DNA from: Muribaculaceae bacterium
Lineage (GTDB): Bacteria; Bacteroidota; Bacteroidia; Bacteroidales; Muribaculaceae
DNA: 44,772 nt
Assembly (NCBI GenBank): GCA_029061255.1
Contig: JAIDSL010000137.1
Coordinates: 1-44,772, forward strand
Direction of reading: 5' to 3'
Shown: positions 44,180 through 44,772 of the stretch, in pieces
Position numbering within the stretch: position 1 is the stretch's first letter
Layout of the letters: every line of letters begins with the position of its first letter
Translations under genes and position numbers: made by a program
Notes under the pieces: model-generated
What the model saw: the letters and a program-made list of their open reading frames with translations, nothing else
What the model was told of the DNA's origin: nothing
Database searches by the model: none

Positions 44180-44772
44180 TTAGATTTCATCTACAAGTTC
44201 CTTGTCTCGGCATCTTAACACCCGGGCAGGAAAATCATCGCAAAGCTGCAGGTTATGGGTAGCCATGAGTATGGAATGCCCGTCTGAAGCAAGACTATGA
44301 AGCAGACTGACGATAGTTATTCCCGTCTGAGGGTCAAGATTGCCGGTGGGCTCGTCAGCAAGTATCAGTTTTGGATTATTGAGTAGAGCCCTTGCTATCA
44401 CTATGCGTTGCTGTTCTCCACCCGAAAGCTCATGAGGCATCTTATAGCTTTTATGGTTCATGCCTACATCTATCAGCACATCCTCGATGCGCTGGTCCAT
44501 TTCTGCCTTGTTGCTCCATCCGGTTGCCTTAAGCACAAACGACAAATTGTCGTATACCGATCGATCTTGAAGCAACTGAAAATCCTGAAATACGATGCCT
44601 ATGTTTCTTCGCAGATATGGAATTTGCTTTTTCTTGATTCCGATAAGATCATACCCCATCACTTCAGCCTTTTCTCCCGAGTAGATTGGCACTTCAGCAT
44701 ACATAGACTTAAGAAGCGAACTCTTGCCACTGCCCACGCGACCTACGAGATAGCAGAATTCACCTTCCCCGA
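44180..44772 (-). CDS. ftsE: FtsE-like ABC transporter ATP-binding protein (5' end cut off)
   Basis: The reading frame runs to the window end, so the N-terminus is missing. Visible are the Walker A motif GRVGSGKS, the Q-loop IVFQDFQLL, the signature [15 protein letters not shown], Walker B LILADEP and the H-loop MATHN. The pattern fits FtsE, the ATPase of the FtsEX complex that activates cell-wall hydrolases at the division site. LolD-like transporters share much of this pattern; FtsX is not in the window to settle it. Confidence 0.82.
   Translation of the reverse strand, partial: GEGEFCYLVGRVGSGKSSLLKSMYAEVPIYSGEKAEVMGYDLIGIKKKQIPYLRRNIGIVFQDFQLLQDRSVYDNLSFVLKATGWSNKAEMDQRIEDVLIDVGMNHKSYKMPHELSGGEQQRIVIARALLNNPKLILADEPTGNLDPQTGITIVSLLHSLASDGHSILMATHNLQLCDDFPARVLRCRDKELVDEI

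Noticed and set aside
1..44772. tRNA genes, rRNA genes or CRISPR arrays
   Set aside because: Looked for by eye on both strands; no cloverleaf, rRNA-like stretch or regular spacer-repeat array was seen. A tRNAscan or CRISPR finder run would settle it.

Overview
The window looks like a chromosomal segment from a gut-type member of the Bacteroidota, order Bacteroidales; I infer a Muribaculaceae-like or Bacteroides-like organism but cannot name a species. Several independent signs agree. Promoters have the Bacteroidota form TTTG-N19/20-TAnnTTTG. There is an ECF sigma / short anti-sigma / STN-domain TonB receptor / DUF4249 lipoprotein locus and a PadR-PspC pair. The metabolic genes are strictly fermentative: methylmalonyl-CoA mutase mutA-mutB, acyl-CoA dehydrogenase with etfAB, and iorAB. 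I found no tRNA, rRNA or CRISPR array.

Bases 1-7900 are accessory. A tyrosine recombinase with an unusual C-terminal extension lies on the minus strand at 295-1989, with three 12-bp tandem repeats just upstream of its start. Next comes a non-coding stretch (1990-2363) containing a 99-nt imperfect hairpin. Its predicted 5' end falls where a TAnnTTTG promoter box would start transcription. It leads into a tightly coupled, AT-rich three-gene cassette (2364-5241): a predicted HNH-like protein with a C-terminal membrane domain, a CxxCxxCC cysteine-cluster protein, and a glycine-zipper membrane protein. I regard this RNA-plus-cassette unit as the best candidate for an undescribed system, probably mobile and possibly defensive. 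Gene debris follows: a zinc-ribbon gene and a degenerate second copy of its 3' end flank a DUF4160/DUF2442 pair. Beyond these are a small membrane protein, a leucine-rich-repeat-like protein and a 46-residue stub resembling the start of an AAA-ATPase-like protein.

Bases 7900-13200 hold a DUF418 membrane protein, alaS and hemW on the plus strand. Bases 13135-19248 (minus) hold a THUMP-like methyltransferase, ECF sigma factor, short anti-sigma factor, TonB-dependent receptor and DUF4249 lipoprotein, which together look like a cell-surface uptake and signalling operon. Bases 19249-24934 form a second accessory-looking stretch: an XRE regulator, a 760-bp AT-rich non-coding region rich in TTTGCAAA motifs, a GNAT acetyltransferase, and a 1000-residue Schlafen/AlbA_2 plus WYL-like protein translationally coupled to the GNAT gene.

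Bases 25022-29917 (minus) are one operon, iorA-iorB-aminotransferase-CoA transferase. Its logic is degradation of aromatic amino acids to aryl-acetic acids with energy conserved through a CoA transfer. Bases 30175-32187 are a PadR-PspC operon with a perfect palindromic operator over its promoter. Bases 32393-36007 are etfB-etfA-acyl-CoA dehydrogenase. Then come nhaA (+), a PHP-family histidinol phosphatase (-), a PD40-repeat exported protein (-), mutB-mutA (-) and the 3' part of an ftsE-like ABC ATPase gene cut by the window end. Several operons end in clear intrinsic terminators (30036, 32339, 37645, 39896, 44132).
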